DNA of 64,000 bases from Aculops lycopersici (taxonomy: Eukaryota; Arthropoda; Arachnida; Trombidiformes; Eriophyidae), in NCBI GenBank assembly GCA_015350385.1, contig WNKI01000004.1, positions 1,316,952-1,380,951 of the forward strand, in the 5' to 3' direction. Below the pieces are notes generated by a model. It did no database searches, had not been told where the DNA came from, and was given only the letters and a program-made list of their open reading frames with translations. Below, piece by piece: positions 20,281 through 31,430 of the stretch. Made by a program: the position numbers and the translations under genes. Positions within the stretch are counted from its first letter, which is position 1. Every line of letters begins with the position of its first letter.

Positions 20281-22014
20281 TCATCCGGAGCTCAACATGG
20301 AGGTAAAGTTTGCATCATTCGAAGCCATAGGCTTATGGCCAACACCACCGCTGCCGCTGTGTCCCTCGTGCGAAGTGTCAATGATGCTCATAATTTCGAT
20401 GGATATAAACACGGCACTTAGTACGTGTCCGAAGATTGAGAGAACCAAACGCCGGGAGACAGGTAATATTCCGCCCATAGTGAATTGGATTGTATTTGCC
20501 AGCTTACGAGTGTACTGAAATTGTGACCAAGTTTCGCTAAGCGCCTCCTTTTCCTTCTCTGATGCCAACAATCTACTGCCACTACTAAAAGTACTACCAA
20601 TACCAATACCCGGAGAGCCATTGCTACTTCCGCTGGGTGGTGCCATTTGCGAAATTTCTGTCTCATCTTCCGGCTTTTCGATTGTTTGAACTCTATGATT
20701 TAATATAATAAAGTCGAATAGTTTGTTTATCATTAGCTTCAGCTGACTGGTGGTCTCATCTAGACAAATGCAAACGTAAACAATGCTAACAACTAGACCT
20801 ATGGTGCTGGTGATTGTTGGTAGAATCAACAAATTCAACGCTTTGTAAACTCGAGCTTGAATTGAGGTGGTGGCAATGAGGATGATCAACACTGTTTCGT
20901 AAATAACCTGCATCATTAGGATGGGCGATAGCATCTTGTTGATATCGCTAACCATATCCCTCAGTTCACTGAGCATTATTTGAGTTCGTCTCAATCTAAT
21001 TCTAATCAGATGCGTATTTGCCACTCGCTTCGCCTCGGTAATTTGAATGTTAGTCTCAGAGGATAACTTGGTCATTTTCATCTCAGGTAACTCGGGATAC
21101 TTGCGCGAGTTCAACAGGTGTCCCAGTGCCTTGAGTTTGTGCCATAAGAGGAGGATAAATCGTTTGATTGGTTTGTACACGAGGCAAAAGCAATTGCAGC
21201 AAAAACAGTTGCCCCAACAAGTGTGCTTAACATTCTTGGCCCCCTCCTGCTCGTCATCGTCGCCATTTAAACCGGAGCTTTCACTTGCTCCATTTGACTC
21301 CTGACTTGAGACTGGACTTCCAACAACTTCTATCGTTTTCATAAATTGATCAAACATTGTGTCCACGTAATACTTGGAAAAATTTTCCACATGCTTACCC
21401 AAAACGGAGCCCAAATAACAGGAGTACATTAGTGGGGCTGCGATGGTCATGTTAATGAGAGTAACAATAATTATTGGAATCACCTTGGCATAGATGGGAA
21501 ATCCCTCCAAGTTTAAATGTATGGCTGCCATTATAATGGAATACGAGGTACTATTTGCCAGCGTTTTGAATAGAAAGATTGCAAAGCTTGAATTCGCAAA
21601 GTGCCGCTGCTCTCGCTCGCTAACCATATTATTGGTACTTGCCACAACATTTGCCGTACTACCATAACGTGCTAGCACTATAAAAATGGTTGCTATTTGA
21701 TACACCAATCTATACACGGCGAAAAATTTCACTAATCTTGTGAGAAATGTACTCCGAATGAGCAAATCAAACTCATGTGAGTCTCCAGCCATTGCTATTA
21801 GTGAAGGTCGAACACTATAGTCCGTTAGAATCATGACCAATGGCATGGTTGAAATAATTGCAACAACCGTCAGAGTCATGGGCTTTGGCCGATTGGATGG
21901 CCTCTCTTCAAACTTGAACAACCAACCCATTGGACTTAGACAATACTTTAGCTTGTTGGACATAAGATCGCATCCGATTACCAAGTTGGATGTTTGACCC
22001 GAGTTGCTGGCCAT
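20281..22014 (-). CDS. Gustatory-receptor-like multi-pass membrane protein
   Basis: A 577-residue membrane protein with about seven hydrophobic segments (starting near residues 47, 92, 145, 178, 370, 400 and 525). It resembles arthropod gustatory receptors in layout: N-terminus without signal peptide, a long loop before the last segment, and a C-terminal block (FTMGGILPVSRRLVLSIFGH) that fits the Gr-family pattern FTxxGxxxxxRxLxxSIxG. The usual TYxxxxxQF ending is not conserved. A loop near residues 264-275 holds six Cys in twelve residues (CWGNCFCCNCFC), which could be palmitoylated. Ligand-gated channel function would be expected for the family, but assignment is moderate and the ligand unknown. 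ATG at 22014; single exon; divergent from TMEM245. Confidence 0.6.
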   Translation of the reverse strand: MASNSGQTSNLVIGCDLMSNKLKYCLSPMGWLFKFEERPSNRPKPMTLTVVAIISTMPLVMILTDYSVRPSLIAMAGDSHEFDLLIRSTFLTRLVKFFAVYRLVYQIATIFIVLARYGSTANVVASTNNMVSEREQRHFANSSFAIFLFKTLANSTSYSIIMAAIHLNLEGFPIYAKVIPIIIVTLINMTIAAPLMYSCYLGSVLGKHVENFSKYYVDTMFDQFMKTIEVVGSPVSSQESNGASESSGLNGDDDEQEGAKNVKHTCWGNCFCCNCFCLVYKPIKRFILLLWHKLKALGHLLNSRKYPELPEMKMTKLSSETNIQITEAKRVANTHLIRIRLRRTQIMLSELRDMVSDINKMLSPILMMQVIYETVLIILIATTSIQARVYKALNLLILPTITSTIGLVVSIVYVCICLDETTSQLKLMINKLFDFIILNHRVQTIEKPEDETEISQMAPPSGSSNGSPGIGIGSTFSSGSRLLASEKEKEALSETWSQFQYTRKLANTIQFTMGGILPVSRRLVLSIFGHVLSAVFISIEIMSIIDTSHEGHSGSGGVGHKPMASNDANFTSMLSSG

Positions 22015-22960
22015 TTTGTTTGTAATCTTATGTCAAAGAAATAAAAATTATTATATTAATTTAGAAGATGGTTTTCGATGTTTGGGTCAAAGGATCTAAC
22101 ACACTCAATAAAAAATCCTCATTGATCATAAACATCGGCTGTCGATTATTTCGTTGCCATAGTGACTTCCTGTTGTCCTTTTCCGGCTACATCTAGAGGA
22201 GCGCATAGCGCTTGCTGCGCCCCACGAGTTTGTTATTGATTCCACAATGGAGTCAAGTTCAGAGTCAAGATTTGCTTTCGTATGATGTCGATGGATCCTC
22301 ATCATAATCTATCTGCATCATGTGTTTCTTCGTCAGGTAAACTAAAATACACTTGTATCATAATCTCGGACCTCTGAGTATAAAAATACTCTTGAAAAAA
22401 GGACAACACATAGCACGCTCAAAGGTCAATGGCACGTTGTGCGCACGACTAAAAAATTCTTCTCTGTTGCACAAGCTCTGCAGAAGCCAATGGCCGGCGC
22501 AACACGTTCGCAGCAAAGGGAATCGATGAGTGCGAATGAGAAATTGGGGCTCGAATGTAAACAACCTCTAGTTTGTCATTGGTATTTAGTTAATGCCTAG
22601 TTAACATGTAAATATGGAAGCAACTAATATTTAGACTAGTCAAACTATTCAGTCAAATTCAGTTAGTTGGCTCCATTTCTCAATTAGATGTATTGTCTCC
22701 AGTATTAACATGCAAATCCACAGCTTCGGATACATCGTCAACAAAAAGCATTAACAAGTGACACGTAAGATAATCGATATCGACAAAGAGAGCACCACAC
22801 GCATCGGCGCCGATGGCAACCCTATTGGAGATTGTAGATGGCAACTCCAATTAAATAATCAATATTAGATTAGATTATCAGTGGAAACAATCATTTCTAC
22901 AATCAGTAACTCAAGTGTCAAATTAAAATATACTCAATTAAGGTGATAGAGAAAAAGAAA
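22015..22960. other. Intergenic region between divergent receptor-like gene and TMEM245
   Basis: About 950 bases with no gene-like frame. It should hold both promoters. No TATA box or strong repeat is evident. Confidence 0.5.
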
Positions 22961-25207
22961 ATGACAACTCCCGGTCGAGCTTCATTCGCCGGCCTGACCG
23001 CCAACCGTCCTAGTCAATCTCCGTCCTTTAGAGATATAGCTAGACTTATTATAGCACCAAATAATGAAAAACTCAAGGGATTCATGGATCTGGAGAGGGC
23101 ATTAGTGGCCGCCCTATTGATTGTTGCATTTATATTGGTAACTCTTTACGCAGTAACTATTGTTTTCATGCCATATATTAGAACCCTTCTATTGGCACTA
23201 CTATTTGGCTCATTTTTACATCCAATGAAAAGAACTCTGGCACAATTCTTCAAGCAAATACTGAATGAAATCCGCGAAGATGGAGTGCCAATTTTGGCCG
23301 GCCTATCGATGCCATTCGTTATAATTGACCGACTAATTGACCAGTTACGTTTGAATGTTTTCCACTATGCGCTAGAGATTGTTAATTTTGGTAGAACAAT
23401 ACTCCAACGAGACGCCAGGTCGGCTTTAGCTGTTTGCATGGCTGCCATGTCATTGGTTATTATCGGAGGTAATTCGATGATCAATTTTGTTATGAGCATC
23501 AACCTTATAATCTTTGTAACGGAAATTACAAAAACTGTCAAGAGTTTCAGTGACGCTTATCTGCACTTCCTCATTAGATCATTTGTGTTTGCCCAATTAT
23601 GTTGGATTAACCCTCAGATAACAATACTATTGGCACTTATTGTGATAATTTGGATTGGATTGAGTTTGCTAGTGAGCAAGTTGAAGGACAAGTTTTCATT
23701 TAGAGTTTGTTATAGAAGACTTCGAGCATCGGGTATTAGTAGTAGTAGTGGAGGTGGTGGTGGTGGTAGTAGCAATAGAAACAACGACTCAGAAAGTGAG
23801 CTTAACTTCACAGGCGACTCGAGGAGATTCAATAGGGTCGATGGAGAGGACGATGATGATGAGGCTGATTTCAGTGTCAACTCATTCTTTAAGCATACCT
23901 ACGAATCATGTGGAAGTTTATACGACATATTCATTGATCAATGTGAAGGATACATCGACACCATATCCAGTTGTTGCGTTATTGGAATTGTTGCCTTCAT
24001 CGTCACTTTGACTGCCTTATATTTGTCGCTACAAATCTATACCGAGAGCATATATTTGATTGAAAAGCTGAGTCGAGCTGCCAACAGTTTGCATCAAAAT
24101 AATCCCGAACTGAAGGCCTGGTTGCCGGATGGGATCAATGTTGTACATAGTCTGCTAGATGGTGCAGTTAACAATACTTATCAGCACGGCCGAGAGTGGA
24201 TCAGGAGGTCGACTCGGCAACTTTTAAACAATGCAGCTATGGGCGAGTTTAACACAACTCAATCTGCAGTAATCGAGAAACAAATGGTCGAGTTTTGGGA
24301 TAGAGCCTATGGAATGTGGTTGTCAAATCGAGCATCGGTATCCAATAGCAGCCATCACTTGGAGTTGAAGATGGCCCATGGCCATCACCACCAACCCTAC
24401 GATTGGGATAGATTCTTAGACGCCTTCAAGTCGCTAGATCTTACTTTATGCACTCAAATATTTAAGCAAAATTGGGACACTTTAGTTTCAGTCATGGATT
24501 CGGTTATTATTGTCCTGAAGGGCAATATAAGTTTGGTTCTAGGTGCAGTTACTGCGGTCTTGTCCCTGCTAATCGGCGGAGGCAATGTCCTAATGAACTT
24601 TATCATTGATCTGATAATCTTTTCAACTGCCCTATTTTACCTGCTCTGCGCTAGCGAGGATCAATACAAACCAATAGAATTAATCAAGAATCTAATCCCA
24701 AGGAATGAGGCAACGACATTAGCAATGAAAGCAAAAGGCCAAACAAATAGAAGCGAGTTCTTGAACTCGGTCGATGAATCAATCAATGCAGTTTTCACGG
24801 CTTCGCTCAAAATGATGGCCTTCCACGGATTATCCACCTGGCTATTGCATCGACTTTTCGAGCTGGAAGTCGTCTACATACCTGCCGTTATATCGGCTCT
24901 CTTTGGAGCAGTGCCATTCGTTGCACCATATTGGGCCTCATTGCCGGCCTGCGCCGACTTGTGGCTCTCGGGTCAAGTGTCCCAAGCTGTGCTAATGCTC
25001 CTACTAGCCACAATCCCATCGTCCTTCGTAACAACTGCCTTCTACAGTGAAATCAAGGGAGCTGGCCACCCATATCTAACGGGCTTAGCTATTGCAGGCG
25101 GCGTGCTGGTGTTCGGCATCGAAGGTGCTCTATTTGGCCCCCTACTACTGGTGACCATTCGCCTACTATCGCTGGTCATCTTTTACCTGATGGATTTGTA
25201 CAAGTGA
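22961..25207 (+). CDS. TMEM245: TMEM245 homologue (AI-2E transporter-like multi-pass protein)
   Basis: TMEM245 is a conserved animal membrane protein related to the bacterial AI-2E/UPF0118 family; its transported substrate is not established. The chosen ATG (22961, MTTPGRASFAGLT) is the first in a frame that is open six codons further upstream. The 748-residue protein has paired hydrophobic segments at about 45-90, 155-195 and 205-235, and a Ser/Gly/acidic loop (265-300). More membrane segments follow near 335-365, and the conserved C-terminal unit includes VYIPAVISALFGAVPFVAPY, SGQVSQAVLM, GHPYLTGLAIAGG and GIEGALFGPLLL. It is somewhat shorter than the human protein (about 880). Single exon. 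Confidence 0.93.
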   Translation: MTTPGRASFAGLTANRPSQSPSFRDIARLIIAPNNEKLKGFMDLERALVAALLIVAFILVTLYAVTIVFMPYIRTLLLALLFGSFLHPMKRTLAQFFKQILNEIREDGVPILAGLSMPFVIIDRLIDQLRLNVFHYALEIVNFGRTILQRDARSALAVCMAAMSLVIIGGNSMINFVMSINLIIFVTEITKTVKSFSDAYLHFLIRSFVFAQLCWINPQITILLALIVIIWIGLSLLVSKLKDKFSFRVCYRRLRASGISSSSGGGGGGSSNRNNDSESELNFTGDSRRFNRVDGEDDDDEADFSVNSFFKHTYESCGSLYDIFIDQCEGYIDTISSCCVIGIVAFIVTLTALYLSLQIYTESIYLIEKLSRAANSLHQNNPELKAWLPDGINVVHSLLDGAVNNTYQHGREWIRRSTRQLLNNAAMGEFNTTQSAVIEKQMVEFWDRAYGMWLSNRASVSNSSHHLELKMAHGHHHQPYDWDRFLDAFKSLDLTLCTQIFKQNWDTLVSVMDSVIIVLKGNISLVLGAVTAVLSLLIGGGNVLMNFIIDLIIFSTALFYLLCASEDQYKPIELIKNLIPRNEATTLAMKAKGQTNRSEFLNSVDESINAVFTASLKMMAFHGLSTWLLHRLFELEVVYIPAVISALFGAVPFVAPYWASLPACADLWLSGQVSQAVLMLLLATIPSSFVTTAFYSEIKGAGHPYLTGLAIAGGVLVFGIEGALFGPLLLVTIRLLSLVIFYLMDLYK

Positions 25208-26733
25208 TGATCGATTGGTGCAATTTACCTGGAAGAACAGATCTAGTTTTCATCTTGTACAACAAGGCGTGTACATCAACGCGAGATGAAGTGCCAACTG
25301 GCTCATTGCTGAGCAACAAACTAACTAAAAATTAGTGAACCAATAAAGTCCACTTACGCTCTCAAGCTAGACCAACTATATAAAAGCTATTCAGAGGAGC
25401 GAGAAAAGAGCAACAAATCCTCGGGTTCATCAACGATGCGAGTGATCATTTGATAGAGTCGAGTTCGAGTTGCGGTCATCTACTTGTGTTTCTAGTGAAT
25501 GTGGTAGTGGTATCGGTATCGGTGGTGGTGGTGGTGGTGGTGACTCAAATACTTGTGTGGCCCGCACTGTATTGTTGCCAGTAAGATAACTTTGGGAGTT
25601 TCGAAACTTCAAAAAACCCCCCTCTTGAACCATATCGCCAACAGGTGTATCAACTTTCTAAATTTTGAATCAACAAATGCAACAAAAGAGCTGGACTATT
25701 GTTGTCGATTTAGTTGTTGTTGTTGTTGAAACCGTCGCTAGCTAGAACAAACACACCAGTCTCAGTGAATCTAAAGAAAGAGGCGGGAGGGATGAAATGG
25801 CGAAAGGTATTTGCTGAAACTATCCCAGCTACTTGTTGATTCGCACGCAAAATTATTGTAGCCAGTGGGGTTGTAATAGTTGCTAGCTAGAGCTAACAAT
25901 AGAGTGTTTATTGTCTTCCCGAAGTTGCTCATGTGCGAGCCGCCCAAGACAACTTTCTTATCCTTAGTTACATCATAGTGGAGCGCAGAATCGATTTCCA
26001 AATGTCATTGTTCGATATTTTACTATTACTATATCGTTACGATTGTTTTCACTTACCTGCCTCCTTTGAGCTCACAGTGGCCACCCACGAGCTCAGGTAG
26101 GCGACTAAGTGGGTGAGTGAGTCAATCAATCCTTTGATTGAACTCATGAACATTGAACTCGTCGCTTGTGCCATATGATTGAATCTCGCATCTGCAGCAG
26201 GTAATCTTGCCACTGACCATCGGGTTGTTTTGATGATAACCGAACATTGATCGATCCAAATGTACGAGCAGCCGGCGAATGTTCCTTCGAATTTCAAAGA
26301 ACCACTTGGACAGATAGAGAGGGGGATAAAAAAATTCGGAAGTTTAGTCAACTAGTTTTAGCCAGCTGGCTTATGGGTAAACGCAATGTAAAATTTCACC
26401 ATAGATTTCACCTTTACTAGTTGAAGAGAAACAACTGACCACTTGTTGTTGGCGCTGCTGTTGCTGGCGATCCTCAGATGAGTTCGAAGTTCAAAAGTGA
26501 CAGGAGGATTGGAGCCACTTACTGTTAGTTGTTGGCGGGATGCGAGTTAGTGAAAGTTATTTGAATATGACGCCAATTTTGGTTACTACAAATGCAATCT
26601 GATACAAAGTGTGAAAGAGAGAGAGAGGCGAGCCACTTAAACATACAAGAAATAGCTGATGTCATCATTGTTCATGTCGCCAAGATTCAATTAATACAAA
26701 GGAGATTACAAAGTTAGAATTGTAACTGTCAAA
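25208..26733. other. Intergenic region upstream of the secreted orphan
   Basis: About 1.5 kb without a recognisable gene. It contains a (GGT)n run near 25520, a (GTT)n run near 25710, and the words CAACAGGTG (25639) and CCACTTGTTG (26439). It includes the TMEM245 3' end and presumably the promoter of the gene at 26734. Confidence 0.5.
25342..25347 (+). terminator. AATAAA polyadenylation signal for TMEM245
   Basis: AATAAA 135 bases downstream of the TMEM245 stop codon. Confidence 0.6.
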
Positions 26734-29700
26734 ATGTTGCTGCCAAATTACTTCAAGATTATCACATTCAGCCTCACATTTTGCTCCCTCGGCGTTTCAT
26801 CCTACGACCATGAGATCATCGCATTCAATGCCACAGTCGAAAATCAAACAAACTCCACATCAGCATCCTCTCCCTCCTCAACAGGTGTTCAGGTAACGAA
26901 TGATATAGTGATGATGAGTCAGCAGGCAACAGGTGATACAAACTCAAACTCAAACTCAAATCAGGAATCAACTTTAACAGCGTCAATCTCGCGACGAGAT
27001 CAACTTGCTATTGCCGAAACTTCGCCTTCAATCACCCACTCAAACCATCAAACAAACTATCAGGTTGACTTGTATCCAAGTGCAACATATACCACACTGG
27101 CGGGCCTGAAGTCATCATCATCAAATCAACAGGTTGCCACAGCGCCGTCACCATCAATCAACGCAACCAAGTATGTCAATCATAATCAAAACTTGTCAAA
27201 TCTTTACCAATCAAATCAACAGAAACAAATCAACTCGCTGCTCAACAAAGACCACCACTCGGCGCGGCCATTTAGCGATGCATTTAGTGAGGCTTTTATA
27301 AATAGCTACAGCAATCAAGCAAAGGATTCAGTGTTTAATGTGGCCGATAATCATAATTACAACGGCAACATGAATTTTGGTGGATCTTCAAACTCGAACC
27401 CAAACCAACAGCTAATCCAAAATTTAACCGCCAGCTTGTTTCCCTTGCAATTTTCTAATTCAACTCTCTCAACACTAGGCGACCTGTTGAATAAGACCAA
27501 GTATGGCTCGCAGTCGATGTCCTCGGTACAAGCAACGCAACAACAACCACAAATCAATGGCTACAAGCCAAACTTCAACATTGAAACCTACTACACAAAC
27601 CACCTGTCACCAGTGGATGGATCAACTCTACCCTATTTATCGAGTGGCTCATCAGCATCGAACAGTTTAACGGCCTCCGACTTTGCACAGTCGACCTATG
27701 GAAATTTGCTCGATTTCTTGAGGATTCCGCCGCCGAGTTCATTTCGACAACAATCGTCATTCAAACCAATGCACCAGTCAACGACGACACCCTTGGCGAG
27801 CCAACAGCAACAAGTGGTCAATGCTGGAGGGTCGTCAAATTTTAATAACGGATTCTATGGTGGACTCAGCGAAAAAGTAAACCCATACTCTAAAACTCAA
27901 TCTAATATTTACAACACTTACATTCCGGCGGCTCAACTGGCGACTCCCATGACCAATGGACAGGCACTCAATGTTGCAAGTTTGTACAACCAACTCCTGG
28001 ATCCAAGTAGCTACAAGTTGCCGCTTCAGATTGACTCCACGTCTTCAATTAGGAGCAAAAACCACCACATCCATCACCACCAAACTCCACAATATCAAAC
28101 AAGTGGCTCGCAGAATCACGAATTCCAAGAGTCAAATACAAATTTAGGCAACAACAATTACCAGTTCATTCAGCATCACAACTCGAATAATCAGAACCAT
28201 TTGGACAAAGTAATCTATCACTCAACTCCCTTTCGGCCGAGCATTGTGAGTCCGCCGCATGGAGGCCAGAATGGTGGCCAATCAAGTAGCCTGTTAGCAG
28301 GTGGCACTAAATTTAATGGAAACTTGAATCCAACTCAACAAAATCAACAGCATTCCCATCAGCAGAGACCCAAAACGGAGGCCGACAGCAAGTCAATGGC
28401 ATTTACCTCAATGGATCAGTATAACAGCAACGATAACAACGGAATCGGCAACGTACAAATCATGACTAGCGGCCAGGCGATCAATGCAAGTCGCCACAGG
28501 GATCACGGGCAAAAATTGATAGCCTCCACCTATGGACATGTCGACTTTGAAAACGACCACTACCACTCCTCGCCCTCGTCGCAATCGAACTCATCAACCA
28601 CAACTTCCGGTGGCGCTGGCGGCGGTAGCGTCGACTACAACCAGGACTCAACTGGCAAATACTCAAACCATCAGTTGGGCAACAAAACTTCGAGCGCTTC
28701 ATTGTCAACCTCCTCGCCGTCAGGTGCTATGTCGAGCGCTTCCGGTTCCTCAACTTCCGACTCTCCCTTTGGTTCGGCGCCGGCAATTTTATTTGACTTG
28801 TACGAGAGAGAAATAGACAATCAGATTCGCGATGCGCTCTATAGAGACGCGCAACATCACGCGTTGCCATTGTTAAGCAGTCTAGCCGCCCAACAGCAAC
28901 AAAGTAATCAGCAACAACAGCATCAAGTGGCCAGTGCTAGTTCAAATTGGTTTGACAAAATACCGGCCTCACATATTTACGAGGATTTCGATACTTCGTC
29001 GTTGAGTCCAACGGGCTCGTCGAGCGGACAAATCGTCTCCAAGTTGCAACCACCGCTTGGTGGCCTCAGCGCCGACCAGTCTGCCATGACGACCGGAAGT
29101 TACTTGTCCTCCTCTCACTCACCTTCGTCGTCGTCGTCCAACAACAGACCACTTGTTAACTCAATTGCAGATAGCGGCAATCTACCAACTCTTGATGCTT
29201 TGAGCGCTGCTCTCCAGGAACTGCCCAATTTTTCAGCCGCCGACTTGCAGCCCCTAATGCCTAGTGGACCTAGCTACTCGATGTTGCCCTCGTCGGCAAG
29301 TTTGCAAGACTCCGCCTCGTCGCTTATTAAGTCAACTGCACCAGCCGCCAGCTTACCGTCCAACCACCTGTTGTCTCACCTATTGGATCCAGCTTTTGGT
29401 AACATTGGACAGCAAGCAACGCCCGCGTCGACCCACCAATCCTCAGGCCAGGTAAGTGCAAGCGAGATGGCAGCTGCACTGGCAAATTTGGCTAGCTCGG
29501 CAGCCCTGGATCACAGCAACCTGTTGCAGCCTCTCCTCATGTCCAACCACCACCACAACCACCTGTCAAGTTTTGGATCCACAAATTCGATCAACTCCAA
29601 CAGCAACCACAACCACCAACCGCAAGCGGCGGCCTCGAGTCCGAGTAGCCAAAGCAGCACTAACGTTCAGTTGAATTCAAACTCAAATACAAATAACCCA

Positions 29701-31311
29701 CCAGCAACAAGTGGTTTACATGGTATTCTATCGAAACTTCAATCGGGACAACTGTCGTCGATTCTCATGAGTCCATTTGCACATCTATACGCTGGTTCAT
29801 CCAAATATCGTCACGGCAAACACAAGCACCGAGATTCCCATAACCAACAACAACAACAACAACAATCGCAACCAAGTGGCCATAACCAGATAGCGCAAGC
29901 ATCAGCGGCAGCAGTAGCAAGCACGCAACAACAGTTACCAAGTAATCTGAATTACTTTCTATCGCCCGAATCTCTATTTGCTACTACTACCGGCTCTGGT
30001 GTACCTGCTACCACAACAGCAACAACATCGTCATCCTCGTCGTCATCGTTAGCAGGAGCGCCTGGAGTAACAACAAATGGACACGCAAAGAAAACGCACA
30101 GCAACCACCTGTTTAGCTTAATGGGCCAAACAACAGGCGGCACCTCAATGCTAGATCCCAGCTACTACCAGCTGGGTTCAAAGTATAGGAGTAACTTAGC
30201 ACCGAGCTACCAGCAGCAGCAACAGGTGTCCCCAACACTCGAAAATCTACTAGCATCGTCGCCCTACAGTCATCTTGGCAGTGGCTCACTTCTGGAACCG
30301 GACTCGCTGGCTAGTTATTTTAATCACCAGACGATTCAGCAACAACCGGCCGGGGCAACCACGCCCACTTCGTGGGATGGTTCAGGATTCTTCGGGACGT
30401 ATGGAGGATTCACTGGTGCGGGACTCAAACCCCTAATCTACCGCAACGTCATTTCACCTTGGGCCCGCAAGCAAGCGGCCTCAAGTGGAGCATCAGCAGC
30501 AGCATCTAGTATAACAAGCGGCAATCTCTCGCCTTTGTTCTCCTCACTATTGACTCATGGACCTCAGACTGTCTCCGCCTCAACCAACAACCACTCGCTC
30601 TTGGCTAGACCCTCATTGAGCTCGTTGCTTGGTGTCACCGGAAGTAGCTTAACAGGTGGCAATGGTGGAGGCTTCCTCTCTTCGCTATTCAATCCATCAA
30701 TGCTGGCGAGCGCAAGCTTGGCTAGCAACACAGCTACTGGTAATGTTGGAACTAATGTTGGAAGAAACTCATTTGCAACCATGACATCCGTTGGACCAAA
30801 ACCCAGGATTAAGATAAAAATTTTACGCATCCCCGTGGCTGTCTACGATCAGAGTGGCACGTCAACAGGTGAACTAGGCGGAACCGGAAGTGTCAGTATG
30901 ATGCCCTCGCAGATGCAACCAAGTCTCACAGCTTCGTTGCTGGCCGGCATGCCATGTCCAATGACTCACAGTCAAACCAGCTACGTGCCACCGCACCAAT
31001 TCGACCAACACCTGGCCGCAATCTCATCTTCATCAGGTATCAACATCCAAGGTTTAAATACACTGCCACTCACTACACAATCGCAAAACGAGAGCAACAC
31101 GCTTTATGGTTCTAGCTATAATCTACTAAACGCCAACGGAAGCGGAGGTAACTTGACCTCATCTAGTAGTGACCAACTGCAAGCGCAACCTTTAAATCAA
31201 GGTCAAAATCAGATACAAATCCAACAACAGTCATCGCCCACTAAGCAATCGACGACGGCAACAAGTCCACTGAGTGGAATCACTGACCTCAACCAACCGG
31301 AAGATCTTTAG
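26734..31311 (+). CDS. Very large secreted Ser/Asn/Gln/His-rich orphan protein
   Basis: I do not recognise this gene. The uninterrupted frame of 1525 codons starts at an ATG followed by a clear signal peptide (hydrophobic residues about 5-22, likely cleavage near SS-YDH). No membrane segment follows. The rest is low complexity: Ser, Asn, Gln, His, Thr, Ala and Gly, with poly-Gln and His tracts and repeated serine-leucine patches. Cysteine is almost absent: one in the leader and one near residue 1410. Two islands stand out: a basic His/Lys patch near residue 1021 (KYRHGKHKHRD), and a charged hydrophobic segment near 1355-1375 (KPRIKIKILRIPVAVYDQ). A structural matrix, cuticle or silk-like role is a guess from composition. 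A perfect splice-donor-like CAGGTAAGT occurs inside the frame at 29449-29457. Confidence 0.8.
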   Translation: MLLPNYFKIITFSLTFCSLGVSSYDHEIIAFNATVENQTNSTSASSPSSTGVQVTNDIVMMSQQATGDTNSNSNSNQESTLTASISRRDQLAIAETSPSITHSNHQTNYQVDLYPSATYTTLAGLKSSSSNQQVATAPSPSINATKYVNHNQNLSNLYQSNQQKQINSLLNKDHHSARPFSDAFSEAFINSYSNQAKDSVFNVADNHNYNGNMNFGGSSNSNPNQQLIQNLTASLFPLQFSNSTLSTLGDLLNKTKYGSQSMSSVQATQQQPQINGYKPNFNIETYYTNHLSPVDGSTLPYLSSGSSASNSLTASDFAQSTYGNLLDFLRIPPPSSFRQQSSFKPMHQSTTTPLASQQQQVVNAGGSSNFNNGFYGGLSEKVNPYSKTQSNIYNTYIPAAQLATPMTNGQALNVASLYNQLLDPSSYKLPLQIDSTSSIRSKNHHIHHHQTPQYQTSGSQNHEFQESNTNLGNNNYQFIQHHNSNNQNHLDKVIYHSTPFRPSIVSPPHGGQNGGQSSSLLAGGTKFNGNLNPTQQNQQHSHQQRPKTEADSKSMAFTSMDQYNSNDNNGIGNVQIMTSGQAINASRHRDHGQKLIASTYGHVDFENDHYHSSPSSQSNSSTTTSGGAGGGSVDYNQDSTGKYSNHQLGNKTSSASLSTSSPSGAMSSASGSSTSDSPFGSAPAILFDLYEREIDNQIRDALYRDAQHHALPLLSSLAAQQQQSNQQQQHQVASASSNWFDKIPASHIYEDFDTSSLSPTGSSSGQIVSKLQPPLGGLSADQSAMTTGSYLSSSHSPSSSSSNNRPLVNSIADSGNLPTLDALSAALQELPNFSAADLQPLMPSGPSYSMLPSSASLQDSASSLIKSTAPAASLPSNHLLSHLLDPAFGNIGQQATPASTHQSSGQVSASEMAAALANLASSAALDHSNLLQPLLMSNHHHNHLSSFGSTNSINSNSNHNHQPQAAASSPSSQSSTNVQLNSNSNTNNPPATSGLHGILSKLQSGQLSSILMSPFAHLYAGSSKYRHGKHKHRDSHNQQQQQQQSQPSGHNQIAQASAAAVASTQQQLPSNLNYFLSPESLFATTTGSGVPATTTATTSSSSSSSLAGAPGVTTNGHAKKTHSNHLFSLMGQTTGGTSMLDPSYYQLGSKYRSNLAPSYQQQQQVSPTLENLLASSPYSHLGSGSLLEPDSLASYFNHQTIQQQPAGATTPTSWDGSGFFGTYGGFTGAGLKPLIYRNVISPWARKQAASSGASAAASSITSGNLSPLFSSLLTHGPQTVSASTNNHSLLARPSLSSLLGVTGSSLTGGNGGGFLSSLFNPSMLASASLASNTATGNVGTNVGRNSFATMTSVGPKPRIKIKILRIPVAVYDQSGTSTGELGGTGSVSMMPSQMQPSLTASLLAGMPCPMTHSQTSYVPPHQFDQHLAAISSSSGINIQGLNTLPLTTQSQNESNTLYGSSYNLLNANGSGGNLTSSSSDQLQAQPLNQGQNQIQIQQQSSPTKQSTTATSPLSGITDLNQPEDL

Positions 31312-31424
31312 GTTTTGCCTACGACAACTTTGCTTGCAAGCAAATTGTTTTAGATAAATTGCATTGAAATTGAAAATTGAAACGTGAGAAGTCATTGTTC
31401 TTCTTTGTTGATTTTTGTTAATAT

Positions 31425-31430
31425 ATTAAA
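31425..31430 (+). terminator. Possible ATTAAA polyadenylation signal of the secreted orphan
   Basis: ATTAAA about 114 bases after the orphan stop codon, within an AT-rich stretch; no AATAAA is nearer. Confidence 0.35.
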
